Shown one piece after another: positions 26,291 through 35,682 of a DNA stretch of 64,000 nt (position 1 is its first letter; every line of letters starts with the position of its first letter). The notes beneath the pieces are model-generated. The model worked only from the letters and a program-made list of their open reading frames with translations. It was not told the DNA's origin and did no database searches. Both the position numbers and the translations under genes were made by a program. The stretch is taken from assembly GCF_041245805.1 (NCBI RefSeq), contig NZ_CP162490.1, forward strand, positions 2,829,001 through 2,893,000, read 5' to 3'. Origin of the DNA: Xanthomonas sp. DAR 34887. Its GTDB lineage: Bacteria > Pseudomonadota > Gammaproteobacteria > Xanthomonadales > Xanthomonadaceae.

Positions 26291-26372
26291 TTGGTTGTTG
26301 CTCTTGTCGCTCTTGTTGTTGCTCTTGTTGTTGCTCTTGCTTTTGCTTGCTCTGCTCTCGCTTGCTTTGGCC
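26291..26372. repeat. CTCTTG/TTGTTG low-complexity tract
   Basis: About 80 bases built from TTGTTGCTCTTG-like units just upstream of thrC. It can be read as a leucine-rich frame on one strand and a Gln/Lys-rich one on the other, neither of which resembles a protein. Confidence 0.7.
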
Positions 26373-26508
26373 ATCGCTTTTCTTGCTTCGATCTCCCGTG
26401 AGGCGCGGCAAGCAGGATGGGTACAACCCCCGAAGGGGGCGACGCGCAGGATGCGCGTCGTTTTCGGCAGGCACATGGATGTGCCTTCCGAAAATTCCCA
26501 TTCTGCTT

Positions 26509-26597
26509 GCGGACCCGGAGCGCGCAGCGCGGAGGGCGCGCCGCCCGGGTGTGCTTTCTTTTGGTTACTTTTCTTTGCACAAGCAAAGAAAAGTGAC
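26509..26597. repeat. Left arm of a large inverted repeat
   Basis: This arm carries GCGGACCCGGAGCGCGCAGC through a hairpin-forming core, CTTTTCTTTG...CAAAGAAAAG. It is nearly identical, in reverse complement, to 26769-26857. Together with the central REP pair it forms a palindromic element about 350 bases long. Similar sequence continues outward (26405-26508). Confidence 0.8.
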
Positions 26598-26644
26598 CCG
26601 CGTCAGCGGAAGCTGTTGCTCTTGCTCTTGCTTCAAAGCTCTTT

Positions 26645-26709
26645 GTAGGAGCGGCTTCAGCCGCGACAGCTTCCTGCATCCTGGTGGTCGCGGCTGAAGC
26701 CGCTCCTAC
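26645..26709. repeat. Inverted REP pair inside the large palindrome
   Basis: Two near-perfect REP-type copies in opposite orientation (26645-26667 and 26687-26709), centred between the two long arms. Confidence 0.85.
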
Positions 26710-26768
26710 AGTTTTTCTCATCCGACATCCAAAGCCCAAGCAACAGCAAAGCTTTCGCCTTGCGGCGA

Positions 26769-26857
26769 GTCACTTTTCTTTGCTCGCGCAAAGAAAAGTA
26801 ACCAAAAGAAAGCGCGCCCTGCCTACGCGCCCTCCGCGCTGCGCGCTCCGGGTCCGC
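26769..26857. repeat. Right arm of the large inverted repeat
   Basis: Reverse complement of 26509-26597 with few differences, including the CTTTTCTTTG hairpin core. The thrC-thrB gap (26233-27099) contains no gene. Confidence 0.8.
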
Positions 26858-26981
26858 GTCCATGACGGGGATTCGCGGAAGGGGCATCCTGCCCCTACCG
26901 CGAACGGCGCACATCCATGTGCGCCGCCCCTGCGGGGTTTTTCCCCGCCATGGCCGCCGCTGCGGAAGGGAACCCGGTACG

Positions 26982-27085
<104 letters not shown>

Positions 27086-27099
27086 AAGGCTACGCGGCG

Positions 27100-28068
27100 C
27101 TAGAGCAATCGGGCGCCCGGACACTGCAGCGGCGATACCCAGTGCTGGCTGTCGAAACCGGCTGCCGCGAACGCCGCCTGCACCGCCGGTGCGGCCGCCT
27201 CGGCTGCCGCGCGCGTCGGGAACCACGCGAAGATGCTGGGGCCGGCGCCGGAAATGCTCGCGCCCATCGCGCCCGCCGCCAGCGCGGCGTCCTTGGCCGC
27301 ATCGAAGCCGACGATCAGCGGCGCACGCCGCGGCTCGATCAGCACATCGCGCAGCCCCGCCCGCACCAGCGCCTCGTCGCCGGCATGACACCCCGCCAGC
27401 ACCAACGCCAGATTCGAACTCTGCGCCACGAACTCGCCGAGCCGGTAATCGCCGGCCAGTGCCTCGCGCGCACGGCGCGTCTCCAGGACCGCATCCGGAT
27501 GCACCAGCAGGCTGTGCCAGGCCGCCGGCACCGGCACCGGCACCATCCGCTGCAAGGTCGACAGCACCAGCCCGCCCAACAGCATCGGGCCCAGGTTGTC
27601 GCCATGGCGGCTGCCGCTGGCCACCGCCTCACCCTCCAGCGCATACAGATACAGCTGTTCGCGCGACAAGGGCGCGTCCAGCAGCGCATTGGCCGCCACC
27701 AGCGCCGCCACGCACGACGCCGCCGAACCGCCCATGCCGGAGCTGAGCGGGATGCCCTTGTCGATCTCGAGTTCGAAACCGAACGGCAGCGCCAGCGCCT
27801 CGCGCAACGCGATCAGCGCCGCACCGGCGGTATTGCGCGCGGCCTCCAGCGGCAGCGCCACCGTGGTGCCACGGATCGCGGCGATGCGCACCTGCGGCGC
27901 ATCGATGCGGCGTACGGTGACCGTGTCGCCAACGCCCTCCACCGCATAACCGAGCAAATCGAAGCCCACCGCCACATTGGCTACCGAGGCCGGCGCGAAG
28001 GCGCGCGCCTCGCGCGTCGCGGCGCGGGCAGCGGAATGCGGTTCTAGCGAGGTCTGCGCCTGACTCAC
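27100..28068 (-). CDS. thrB: Homoserine kinase
   Basis: 322 residues, GHMP kinase. It has FAPASVANVAVGFDLLG near the start, the ATP-binding PLSSGMGGSAAS motif, and the C-terminal GASISGAGPSIFAWF motif 3. The start is GTG at 28068, overlapping the thrA stop (GTGA). It phosphorylates homoserine for threonine synthase. The stop lies against a hexamer microsatellite. Confidence 0.96.
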   Translation of the reverse strand: MSQAQTSLEPHSAARAATREARAFAPASVANVAVGFDLLGYAVEGVGDTVTVRRIDAPQVRIAAIRGTTVALPLEAARNTAGAALIALREALALPFGFELEIDKGIPLSSGMGGSAASCVAALVAANALLDAPLSREQLYLYALEGEAVASGSRHGDNLGPMLLGGLVLSTLQRMVPVPVPAAWHSLLVHPDAVLETRRAREALAGDYRLGEFVAQSSNLALVLAGCHAGDEALVRAGLRDVLIEPRRAPLIVGFDAAKDAALAAGAMGASISGAGPSIFAWFPTRAAAEAAAPAVQAAFAAAGFDSQHWVSPLQCPGARLL

Positions 28069-30572
28069 AGCCGTGCGCCCTCGCCCGCCGCCACCCGCAG
28101 CAGGTCGGCGAACACGCCGGCCGCGGTCACTTCCGGACCGGCGCCGGGCCCCTGCACCACCAGCGGATTGTCGCAATAGCGGCGGGTGGTGAACTGCACC
28201 ACGTTGTCGGTCAGGCGCAGGTTGGCGAAGGCATGCTCGGCCGGCAATTCCACCAGACCGACGCTGGGCGCGCGGTCCGGCGCCAGCTGCGCCACATAGC
28301 GCAATACGCAGCCGCGCGCCTTGGCCGCCTGCAGGCGCTGGGCGAACGCCGCATCCACTTCGTGCAGCCGCGCCATGAAGTCCTCCACGCTGGCCTGGCG
28401 CAGCGCTTCCGGCACCAGGCTCTCCACCGACACGTCCTCCAGGCTCAGCTCGCGCCCGGCCTCGCGTGCCAGGATCACCAACTTGCGTGCCACGTCGGTG
28501 CCGGACAGGTCGTCGCGCGGGTCCGGCTCGGTATAGCCCATGCCACGCGCATCGGTGACCAGCTGCGAGAACGGCACGCTGCCGTCGTACTTGTTGAACA
28601 GCCAGGCCAGGGTGCCGGAGAAGATGCCCTCTATCGCGGTGACCTCGTCGCCGGTATCGACCAGATCGCGCAGCGTGGTGATCACTGGCAGGCCGGCGCC
28701 GACGGTGGCCTCGTAGCGGAAGCGCGCGCCGCTGCCCTCGGCGGCGGCGCGGATCGCATGGAAACGCGCCAGCGGCCCGGCGCCGGCCTGTTTGTTCGGG
28801 GTGACCACATGGATGCCGGCGGCGAGCCAGTCGGCATAGCGGTCGGCGACGTCGGCGCTGCCGCTGCAATCGATGATGACCGCGTGCGGCAGGTGCGCCG
28901 ACAGCAGATGCGCGGTGAACGCATCCAGGTCGGTGGGCTGCTGGCCGCTGGCGAAGGCCTGCCGCCAGTCGCCGCCGATCGCGCGCGGCTCCAGGCGCAT
29001 CGCGCTGCGCGAGGCGATCGCGCGCAGGCGCAGGTCGAGGTTGGCCTTGGCCAGCAGTTGTGGCTGCGCCGCGCGCAGCTGATCGAGCAGCGCCGCGCCG
29101 ACGTTGCCCGGGCCGATCACCCCGACCGAGAAGGTCTGCGGCGACAGCCAGAACCCGGCATGCGCTGCGCGCAGCGCCTTGGTCGCGTGCGCGCTGTCGA
29201 TCGCCACCGAGATGTTGCGCTCCGACGACCCCTGCGCGATCGCCAGGATGTTGACCTGCGCGCGACCCAGCGATTCGAACAGGCGCGCCGCCACGCCCGG
29301 CTGCCCAGCCATGCCGTCGCCGACCGCGGCCAGCACGCTGATGCCGGTGGTCAGCTGCACCCGCTGCACCTGCCCGACCACCAACTCGTGCGCGAATGCC
29401 GACAGCAGCGCATCGCGCGCGCGTTCGCATTCGTTCTGCCGTACCACGCAGCAGATCGAATGTTCCGAAGACCCCTGCGAGATCATCACCACCGACACCC
29501 GCGCGTTGCGCAGCGCGGCGAACACGCGCTCGGCAGTGCCGGGCACGCCGATCAGGCCGGTGCCTTCCAGGTTCAGCACCGCCAGGTCCGGGCTCAGGGT
29601 CAGGCCCTTGATCGGGCCGCTGCTGTCGCTGCTGGCGGTGATGCGGGTGCCCGGGTGTTCGGGCTGGAAGGTGTTGCGGATGATGATCGGCAGGCCGCGC
29701 TCGATCGCCGGCGACATGGTCTGCGGATGCACCACCTTGGCGCCGAAATAGGCCAGCTCACAGGCCTCGTCGTAGCTCAGCGTTTCCAGCTGCACCGCTT
29801 CGGGCACCACCCGCGGGTCGGCCGACAGCACGCCGTCCACGTCGGTCCAGATATGCAGTTCGTCGGCATCGAACAACGCGGCGAAGATCGCGCCGGAGTA
29901 GTCGCTGCCGTTGCGGCCGAGCGTGGTGATGCGGCCGGCGCGGTCGCGGGCGACGAAGCCGGTGACCACGACGCGCTGCTGCGGATGCTGCTCGCGCCAC
30001 GCCGCCAGGCGCGTTGCGCTGGCCTCCCAATCCACGTCCACGCCCAGTTCGCCGCGATCCACCACCAGCACCTCGCGCGCGTCCAGCACCGCGCAATCCT
30101 CGCCCAGCGCGCGCAGATGCTCGCCGAGCAATTGCGCCGAATACACCTCGCCCAGGCCCTGCACCCGGTCCAGCACCTCGCGCGGCAACTCGCCGATCAC
30201 CGCCAGTGCACCGAGAATCTCGGCGAGATGGTCGAAGCGCGCATCCAGCCACTCCACGGTGCTCCCGGCGTGCTCGCCGAGCAGCGACACCGCCGCGGCG
30301 CGGTGCCGCGCGCGGGTCTCGTGCCAGCGCTCGCGCCAGTCGCTGTTCTCGCTGGCGGCCAGTTCGGCCAGGCCGATCAGCGCATCGGTCACCCCCTTCA
30401 TCGCCGAGACCACGGTGATCTGCAGGGTTTCCGGGCGCGCCAGCAGAAGCTGCGCGACATGGCGATAGCGTTCGGCATCGGCCACCGAAGTGCCGCCGAA
30501 CTTGTGGACGACGGTGCGCGCGGCGAGCGCGGGATCTGCGGCGGGAGCGGAAGCGACGGCGGGGGACGGCAT
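28065..30572 (-). CDS. thrA: Bifunctional aspartate kinase / homoserine dehydrogenase I
   Basis: 835 residues. The aspartokinase domain begins VVHKFGGTSVADAERY and has TTLGRNGSDYSG. A pair of ACT domains (~330-470) provides threonine feedback. The homoserine dehydrogenase half starts FSVGVIGPGNVGAALL, with GTLAWLFNKYD and YTEPDPRDDLSGTDVARK. Start ATG 30572 has GAGG upstream. It is the first and third step of the Asp-to-Thr branch. It is preceded by a leader peptide and alternative hairpins, so expression is probably attenuated by threonine/isoleucine supply. Confidence 0.97.
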   Translation of the reverse strand: MPSPAVASAPAADPALAARTVVHKFGGTSVADAERYRHVAQLLLARPETLQITVVSAMKGVTDALIGLAELAASENSDWRERWHETRARHRAAAVSLLGEHAGSTVEWLDARFDHLAEILGALAVIGELPREVLDRVQGLGEVYSAQLLGEHLRALGEDCAVLDAREVLVVDRGELGVDVDWEASATRLAAWREQHPQQRVVVTGFVARDRAGRITTLGRNGSDYSGAIFAALFDADELHIWTDVDGVLSADPRVVPEAVQLETLSYDEACELAYFGAKVVHPQTMSPAIERGLPIIIRNTFQPEHPGTRITASSDSSGPIKGLTLSPDLAVLNLEGTGLIGVPGTAERVFAALRNARVSVVMISQGSSEHSICCVVRQNECERARDALLSAFAHELVVGQVQRVQLTTGISVLAAVGDGMAGQPGVAARLFESLGRAQVNILAIAQGSSERNISVAIDSAHATKALRAAHAGFWLSPQTFSVGVIGPGNVGAALLDQLRAAQPQLLAKANLDLRLRAIASRSAMRLEPRAIGGDWRQAFASGQQPTDLDAFTAHLLSAHLPHAVIIDCSGSADVADRYADWLAAGIHVVTPNKQAGAGPLARFHAIRAAAEGSGARFRYEATVGAGLPVITTLRDLVDTGDEVTAIEGIFSGTLAWLFNKYDGSVPFSQLVTDARGMGYTEPDPRDDLSGTDVARKLVILAREAGRELSLEDVSVESLVPEALRQASVEDFMARLHEVDAAFAQRLQAAKARGCVLRYVAQLAPDRAPSVGLVELPAEHAFANLRLTDNVVQFTTRRYCDNPLVVQGPGAGPEVTAAGVFADLLRVAAGEGARL

Positions 30573-30590
30573 GGGAGACCTCGGAGTGGA

Positions 30591-30647
30591 GGCCCCGCTC
30601 GCATCAGGCCGACGGGTTCCCCCGCATCCTGATCCGGGTGCGGGGCC
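30591..30647 (-). promoter_or_regulatory. Competing hairpins of the thr leader
   Basis: Hairpin A pairs 30620-30626 with 30639-30645 (CCCCGCA/TGCGGGG). Hairpin B pairs 30591-30598 with 30640-30647 (GGCCCCGC/GCGGGGCC), reinforced by ATCAGG/CCTGAT (30603-30608 with 30628-30633). They share the 30640-30645 segment, so only one can form. Hairpin B ends about 10 bases before the thrA ribosome binding site. There is no U-tract, so control may act at translation or through Rho rather than by an intrinsic terminator. Confidence 0.55.
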
Positions 30648-30661
30648 GTGGGTTTCGACAG

Positions 30662-30763
30662 TTACGCGAAAACGACGGGCCGCACCGGGCGAATGGTGTG
30701 GGTGGTAATACCGGTGGTAATGCCCGCACTGCACGCGGCCGGGCGCCGAAGCGCGAGCGGCAT
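30662..30763 (-). CDS. thrL: Threonine operon leader peptide
   Basis: A 33-codon frame with ITTGITTHTIR in its middle: five Thr and three Ile codons within eleven, the signature of a thr attenuator peptide. The stop TAA is 17 bases before the start of hairpin A. Start ATG 30763 lies about 36 bases after the predicted transcription start; an in-frame ATG at 30796 is also possible. No clear Shine-Dalgarno sequence is seen. Confidence 0.7.
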   Translation of the reverse strand: MPLALRRPAACSAGITTGITTHTIRPVRPVVFA

Positions 30764-30805
30764 GAAGCTGGTGACGAGGGCGAGAACGTTGGGCATGAGC
30801 GCAAG

Positions 30806-30833
30806 AGGACATCATGCGCCGGGGTGCTGTCAA
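30806..30833 (-). promoter_or_regulatory. Candidate thr operon promoter
   Basis: A perfect -35 TTGACA (30833-30828) is followed after 16 bases by TGTCCT, a poor -10. It lies just upstream of the leader peptide. Confidence 0.5.
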
Positions 30834-30942
30834 GCGCTGTCTGCCGATGGCGGCATGCGGCTGGCACCCGGATCGATCGGTTGCAAAAGTTACTATCGGG
30901 CGCGGGGTTGCAGACGCTTCGCCGGCGGCACCGCGCAAGTGC

Positions 30943-31122
30943 TTATCTGCGTGGTGGCTTGGTCAAGTTGCCTGCGCTACCACGCTGCCAGGTCGATCGC
31001 CGTGGTGTCGCCGAACCGCGCAACCGCTTCACGATCTTGTCCACGATCCTGGACAGTTCGGACGCGATCAGCGCGACCATTGTCAGGAGCATCATGCCGA
31101 GCGCAGCGAGTATGGGATTCAT
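30943..31122 (-). CDS. Possible small membrane protein
   Basis: 59 codons starting MNPILAALGMMLLTMVALIASE, one clear membrane helix followed by a basic tail (IVDKIVKRLRG). No good ribosome binding site. It is not recognised. It could be a real single-pass small protein or a chance frame. Confidence 0.4.
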   Translation of the reverse strand: MNPILAALGMMLLTMVALIASELSRIVDKIVKRLRGSATPRRSTWQRGSAGNLTKPPRR

Positions 31123-31319
31123 GCGCCGCACTGTAGAACGCCATTTTTGCTGGCCCATGGTTGCAACGACAAAAACGACGCGCGGTTGCGCGGTGTTCAG
31201 TGGCGCGGCTCGTCATTGACCACGCAATTCCATGTGCTGGAGCAATCGATACCACACGTCCCGCCATCGGCGGCTGCGCCAGGCGCGCGGAACTGTCTTC
31301 CGCGCGCCTGGCGCCCTCA

Positions 31320-31625
31320 TCAATAATGCTGCTGGTTGTCCGCAGGCGGCTGCTGCTGTTGCTGTGGATTGGTGGTGGGCGATTGCGGATCGGTGGTCGG
31401 GGTGGCCGGCGTCGCCGGGGCGGTTGCCGGATCGGCACCGGTCGAGGTGCCGGTGGCATCGCCGCTGGTCACAGGCGCACTGCTGCCGCCCGCGGGGCTG
31501 CCATCGGCCGCCGCGGGCGGTGTCGCAGCGTTCTGGTCCTGCGCATTCTTGTCGCCATCGCGATGGCAAGCGGCCAAGGCCGCCACCATCGAACCGATCA
31601 ATACAAACTTCAAGGCGCTGTTCAT
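31320..31625 (-). CDS. Small lipoprotein with Pro/Thr/Gln-rich tail
   Basis: 101 residues. The signal LKFVLIGSMVAALAAC ends in a lipobox (LAAC), giving a mature lipidated Cys. The mature part is low-complexity, rich in Ala, Pro, Thr and Gln, ending in QQQQQPPADNQQHY. AGGAG stands 7 bases before the ATG. It is an extracytoplasmic lipoprotein of unknown role; the tail could be a flexible tether. The next ~390 bases (31626-32016) show no gene. Confidence 0.8.
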   Translation of the reverse strand: MNSALKFVLIGSMVAALAACHRDGDKNAQDQNAATPPAAADGSPAGGSSAPVTSGDATGTSTGADPATAPATPATPTTDPQSPTTNPQQQQQPPADNQQHY

Positions 31626-32016
31626 TGGTTTGACTCCTGCTTCGCGTTCGCATGGGTGGATGAACACGGCCGCCGTCGACGGTCGGAACGAGGTGGAGCC
31701 CGTCATCAGGGGTGTGGGTGCGCAATCGGCGCCGCATTGCAACGCGGCATCGCGGGCCGATATCGGCGACCGCGAACTGCGACAGGGCAAGCCCGCCGTT
31801 GCGCATCCAACCATGCAAGAACCGGTGCCGCATGGCATCCGTTCCTGCATCGACGGACGTGGGCAGATTACGGACTGCCACGCTCAGCCCGCGTCGACGG
31901 TGGGTGTAGATGGCGTTAGGGCAGGACGGCACCGCGATTGCCGTGCCACGGCGCCGAAGGCAGCGTTCACCGCCGGCCCTGGCGATTCCACGCGCTTGCG
32001 CACGTCTCCCTTGCGA

Positions 32017-32093
32017 TGGTGACCCCGGCGCGATTCGAACGCACGACCTGTCCCTTAGGAGGGGACCGCTCTATCCAGCTGAGCTACGGGGCC
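32017..32093 (-). tRNA. tRNA-Arg (CCU)
   Basis: A 77-base cloverleaf with acceptor GGCCCCG / CGGGGTC, D-arm GCTC...GAGC, anticodon arm GTCCC-CTCCTAA-GGGAC (anticodon CCT), a T-arm with GTTCGAATC and an encoded CCA end. It decodes AGG. Confidence 0.97.
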
Positions 32094-32258
32094 ATTGGCC
32101 GGCGCATTGTCGCACGATCGTTGCGCTTGCCAAGCCCGCCGCGGCGCGCCAGATGCGGCCGTGCCCGCCCGGTCTGCTAAAATTGCGGGCTACTAATCGC
32201 GTCCCGCGTCCCCCGCCTGCGGTCGCCTTCCCTGTCGCAACGATTCCCAGGAGATTCC

Positions 32259-33791
32259 ATGTCCGCTGACCTGCTCAAGGCGCTCGGCCTGACCGCGTCC
32301 AATTCCGGCACCTATCTCGGCAACGGCGAGTGGTCCACGGCCACCGGCGCCGGGGTGCTGCAGCCGCTGAACCCGTCCAGCAACGAGGTGATCGCCGAAG
32401 TGCAGGCGACCACCGCGCAGGACTACGAGACCGTGGTCGCCCGCGCACAGGCCGCGTTCAAGGTGTGGCGCACCACGCCGGCGCCGCGCCGCGGCGAGGC
32501 GGTGCGGCTGTGTGGTGATGCGCTGCGCAGGCACAAGGACGCGCTGGGGTCGCTGGTCGCGCTGGAAATGGGCAAGAGCAAGCCCGAAGGCGACGGCGAA
32601 GTGCAGGAGATGATCGACATCGCCGATTTCGCGGTCGGCCAGAGCCGCATGCTGTACGGCTATACGCTGCACTCCGAGCGTCCCGGCCACCGCATGTACG
32701 AGCAGTACCAGCCGCTGGGCCTGGTCGGCATCATCAGCGCCTTCAACTTCCCGGTCGCGGTGTGGGCGTGGAACGCCTTCCTGGCGGCGATCTGCGGCGA
32801 CATCTGCCTGTGGAAGCCGTCCAACAAGACCCCGCTGACCGCGATCGCGTCGATGAAGATCTGCAACGACGCGCTGCGCGACGCCGGCTTCCCGGACATC
32901 TTCTTCCTGATCAACGACGCCGGCACCGAACTGGCGGAAACGCTGGTCGAGGACAAGCGCATCGCGCTGATCAGCTTCACCGGCTCGACCCAGGTCGGGC
33001 GCAACGTCGCCGAGAAGTGCGCGCGGCGCCTGGGCCGCTGCCTGCTGGAGCTGGGCGGCAACAACGCGATCATCCTCGACGAAAGCGCCGACCTGAAGCT
33101 GGCGATTCCCGGCATCGTGTTCGGCGCGGTCGGCACCGCCGGCCAGCGCTGCACCACCACGCGCCGACTGATCGTGCACGAATCGATCTACGACACCGTA
33201 CTGGCGACGCTGCTCAAGGCCTACAAGCAGGTCGAAGGCAAGATCGGCGACCCCACCGACCCGGCCAACCTGATGGGCCCGCTGAACAGCCGCGGCGCGG
33301 TCGAGCAGTTCCTGGCCTCGATCGCCAAGGCCAAGGCCGCCGGCGGCACCATCGAGACCGGCGGCACCGCGCTGGACCGCCCCGGCAACTTCGTGCTGCC
33401 GGCGATCGTCACCGGCCTGAAAAACAGTGACGAGGTCGTGCAGCACGAGACCTTCGCGCCGATCCTGTACGTGATGAAGTACAGCACCCTGGACGAGGCC
33501 ATCGACATGCAGAACGGCGTGCCGCAGGGCCTGTCCTCGTCGATCTTCACCCAGAACCTGAAGGCGGCGGAGAAGTTCCTGTCCGCGGCCGGCAGCGACT
33601 GCGGCATCGCCAACGTCAACATCGGCACCTCAGGCGCCGAGATCGGCGGCGCGTTCGGCGGCGAGAAGGACACCGGCGGCGGCCGCGAATCCGGCTCGGA
33701 CGCGTGGAAGGTGTACATGCGCCGGCAGACCAACACGATCAACTACTCCGACTCGCTGCCGCTGGCGCAGGGCATCAAGTTCGACCTGTAA
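32259..33791 (+). CDS. Aldehyde dehydrogenase, ALDH7 (antiquitin) family
   Basis: 510 residues. Cofactor motifs ISAFNFPVAVWAWNA and FTGSTQVGRNVA, the general-base Glu in LELGGNNAI and the catalytic Cys in GTAGQRCTTTRR. The overall sequence (SRMLYGYTLHSERPGHRMYEQ) fits the ALDH7 group, whose members oxidise alpha-aminoadipate semialdehyde/piperideine-6-carboxylate in lysine catabolism. An AGGAG-like site precedes the ATG. The lysine role is from the family; no lysine-catabolism neighbour is visible. Confidence 0.92.
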   Translation: MSADLLKALGLTASNSGTYLGNGEWSTATGAGVLQPLNPSSNEVIAEVQATTAQDYETVVARAQAAFKVWRTTPAPRRGEAVRLCGDALRRHKDALGSLVALEMGKSKPEGDGEVQEMIDIADFAVGQSRMLYGYTLHSERPGHRMYEQYQPLGLVGIISAFNFPVAVWAWNAFLAAICGDICLWKPSNKTPLTAIASMKICNDALRDAGFPDIFFLINDAGTELAETLVEDKRIALISFTGSTQVGRNVAEKCARRLGRCLLELGGNNAIILDESADLKLAIPGIVFGAVGTAGQRCTTTRRLIVHESIYDTVLATLLKAYKQVEGKIGDPTDPANLMGPLNSRGAVEQFLASIAKAKAAGGTIETGGTALDRPGNFVLPAIVTGLKNSDEVVQHETFAPILYVMKYSTLDEAIDMQNGVPQGLSSSIFTQNLKAAEKFLSAAGSDCGIANVNIGTSGAEIGGAFGGEKDTGGGRESGSDAWKVYMRRQTNTINYSDSLPLAQGIKFDL

Positions 33792-33794
33792 GCG

Positions 33795-34535
33795 ATGCGC
33801 CTCGCCGCCCTGTCCGACATCCACGGCAACCTGCCCGCGCTGGAGGCGGTGCTTGCGGATATCGGGCGGCGCGGCGTGGACAGGATCGTCAACCTCGGCG
33901 ACATCGTCTCCGGCCCGCTGTGGCCGCGCGAAACCGCCGCGCGGCTGATGCCGCTGGCGCTGCCCACGGTGCGCGGCAACCACGAGCGCCAGCTGCGCGA
34001 ACTGGCGCCCGCGGAGATGGGCGCCAGCGATGCCTACGCGCATGCGCAACTGACACCGGCACAACGGCACTGGCTGGACAGCTTGCCGCCGACGCTGTCG
34101 CTGCCGCAGGCACTGCTGTGCCACGGCACCCCGCACGACGACCTGTGCTGGCTGCTGGACGAACTGCAGCCGCCGCAGTTGCAGGCCGCCGATGCACAAC
34201 GCGTGCGCGAGCGGCTCGGCGACGCGCCGGCCGCGGCACTGGTGCTATGCGGGCACAGCCATGTGCCGCGCACGCTGCGCCTGGACGACGGGCGACTGCT
34301 GTGCAATCCGGGCAGCGTCGGCCTGCCCGCGTACGCCGAGGCGCATCCGCAGCCCTACCGCGTCGAAACCGGCACGCCGCAGGCGCGTTACGCAATTCTG
34401 GAACACCGCGACGGCCGCTGGGACGCGCAACTGCTGGCGATCGACTACGACCACAGCAGCGCCGCGCTGCAGGCCGAGCGCAACGGCCAGCCGGAATGGG
34501 CGCATGCACTGCGCCACGGCCGCGTACGCGGATGA
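33795..34535 (+). CDS. YfcE/MJ0936-type metallophosphoesterase
   Basis: 246 residues with the compact phosphodiesterase motif set: SDIHGN, NLGDIVSG, GNHE, CGHSHVP and NPGSVGLP. It is a cytoplasmic enzyme with no signal. It begins three bases after the aldehyde dehydrogenase stop, so it is probably co-transcribed. Its natural substrate is unknown. Confidence 0.9.
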   Translation: MRLAALSDIHGNLPALEAVLADIGRRGVDRIVNLGDIVSGPLWPRETAARLMPLALPTVRGNHERQLRELAPAEMGASDAYAHAQLTPAQRHWLDSLPPTLSLPQALLCHGTPHDDLCWLLDELQPPQLQAADAQRVRERLGDAPAAALVLCGHSHVPRTLRLDDGRLLCNPGSVGLPAYAEAHPQPYRVETGTPQARYAILEHRDGRWDAQLLAIDYDHSSAALQAERNGQPEWAHALRHGRVRG

Positions 34536-34621
34536 ACGGCGCACGGCATGCGCGCTTCTGGGATAATTCGGGCACCGTGCATGCGAGCGAACCCGCTGCC
34601 CCCTTCACGAAGGATCCGCAC

Positions 34622-34903
34622 ATGAGTGCCGTACGCGAAACCAATTCCCTCGCCGTGGTCAGCCTGGTCGCCGGCATCCTCGGCTGGACGCTGATGCCGG
34701 TCCTCGGCAGCCTGGGCGCGATCATCACCGGGCACCTGGCACGCGCAGAGATCCGCCGCCAGCCGCAACGCTTCCAGGGCGACGGACTGGCGGTCGGCGG
34801 GCTGATCCTGGGTTGGGCCGCGGTGATCGTCGCGATCCTGTCGGTGCTGGCGTTCGTGCTGTTCTTCGGTGGGCTGGCCTGGTTCGCCAGCACCCAGGCC
34901 TGA
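34622..34903 (+). CDS. DUF4190-type small membrane protein
   Basis: 93 residues with two hydrophobic segments (SLVAGILGWTLMPVLGSLGAIITG and GLILGWAAVIVAILSVLAFVLF) and an intervening GHLARAEIRRQP motif, as in DUF4190 proteins. Function unknown. Confidence 0.85.
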   Translation: MSAVRETNSLAVVSLVAGILGWTLMPVLGSLGAIITGHLARAEIRRQPQRFQGDGLAVGGLILGWAAVIVAILSVLAFVLFFGGLAWFASTQA

Positions 34904-34907
34904 GCCG

Positions 34908-35675
34908 ATGACCGCCTCCGCTCCACGCGAACGCTTCAGCGACCGCGTCGCCGACTACGTCCGCTACCGTCCCGACTATCCGCCGGCGCTGCTGGACTGG
35001 GTGCATGGGGAACTCGCCGTGGCACGCACCGCGCAGGTTGCCGACATCGGCGCCGGCACCGGCATTTCCACCCGCATGTTCCTGCAGGCCGGGCATCCGA
35101 CCCTGGCGGTGGAGCCGAACGCGGCGATGCGCGCCGCCGCCGAGGCGCTGCTGGGCGATATGCCCGGCTTCACCGCGATCGACGGCAGCGCCGAGGCCAC
35201 CACCCTGTCCGACGCCAGCATCGATCTGATCAGCGCCGCGCAGGCCTTCCACTGGTTCGATCTGGACGCGGTCCGCCGCGAATGGGCGCGCGTGCTGCGC
35301 CCTGGCGGGCTGGCGCTGGTGTACTGGAACTCGCGCCTGCTCGACGGCACGCCGTTCCTGCAGGACTACGAGCAATTGCTGCTCGACTACGGCACCGACT
35401 ACAGCGCGGTGGCCGAGCGCTACCACGACGATGCGACGATGCAGCGCTGGTTCGGCGCCGGGCTGCGCGGCACCGCGCAGTTCCCCAACGTGCAGAAGCT
35501 GGACTACGACGGCCTGCGTGGGCGCCTGCTGTCCTCCTCGTACGCGCCGCTGGCCGGGCATCCGCGCCACGCCCCGATGCTGGACGCGCTGCGCGCATTG
35601 TTCGACCGCCATCAGGTCGATGGCCTGGTCGACGTCCACTACCGTACCCGTGCCTTCGCCGGCACGTTGAACTGA
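34908..35675 (+). CDS. Class I SAM-dependent methyltransferase
   Basis: 255 residues. It starts RFSDRVADYVRYRPDYP, typical of the YcgJ/Tam-like Methyltransf_11 group. SAM motif I is VADIGAGTGIST and motif II the acidic AVEPN. SAAQAFHWFD and LRPGGLALVYWNS are the later motifs. Substrate unknown. It starts four bases after the DUF4190 stop. Confidence 0.9.
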   Translation: MTASAPRERFSDRVADYVRYRPDYPPALLDWVHGELAVARTAQVADIGAGTGISTRMFLQAGHPTLAVEPNAAMRAAAEALLGDMPGFTAIDGSAEATTLSDASIDLISAAQAFHWFDLDAVRREWARVLRPGGLALVYWNSRLLDGTPFLQDYEQLLLDYGTDYSAVAERYHDDATMQRWFGAGLRGTAQFPNVQKLDYDGLRGRLLSSSYAPLAGHPRHAPMLDALRALFDRHQVDGLVDVHYRTRAFAGTLN

Positions 35676-35682
35676 GCTGCCC

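Noticed and set aside
30620..30645. Intrinsic terminator in the thr leader
   Set aside because: The hairpin is GC-rich but no run of U follows on the transcribed strand.
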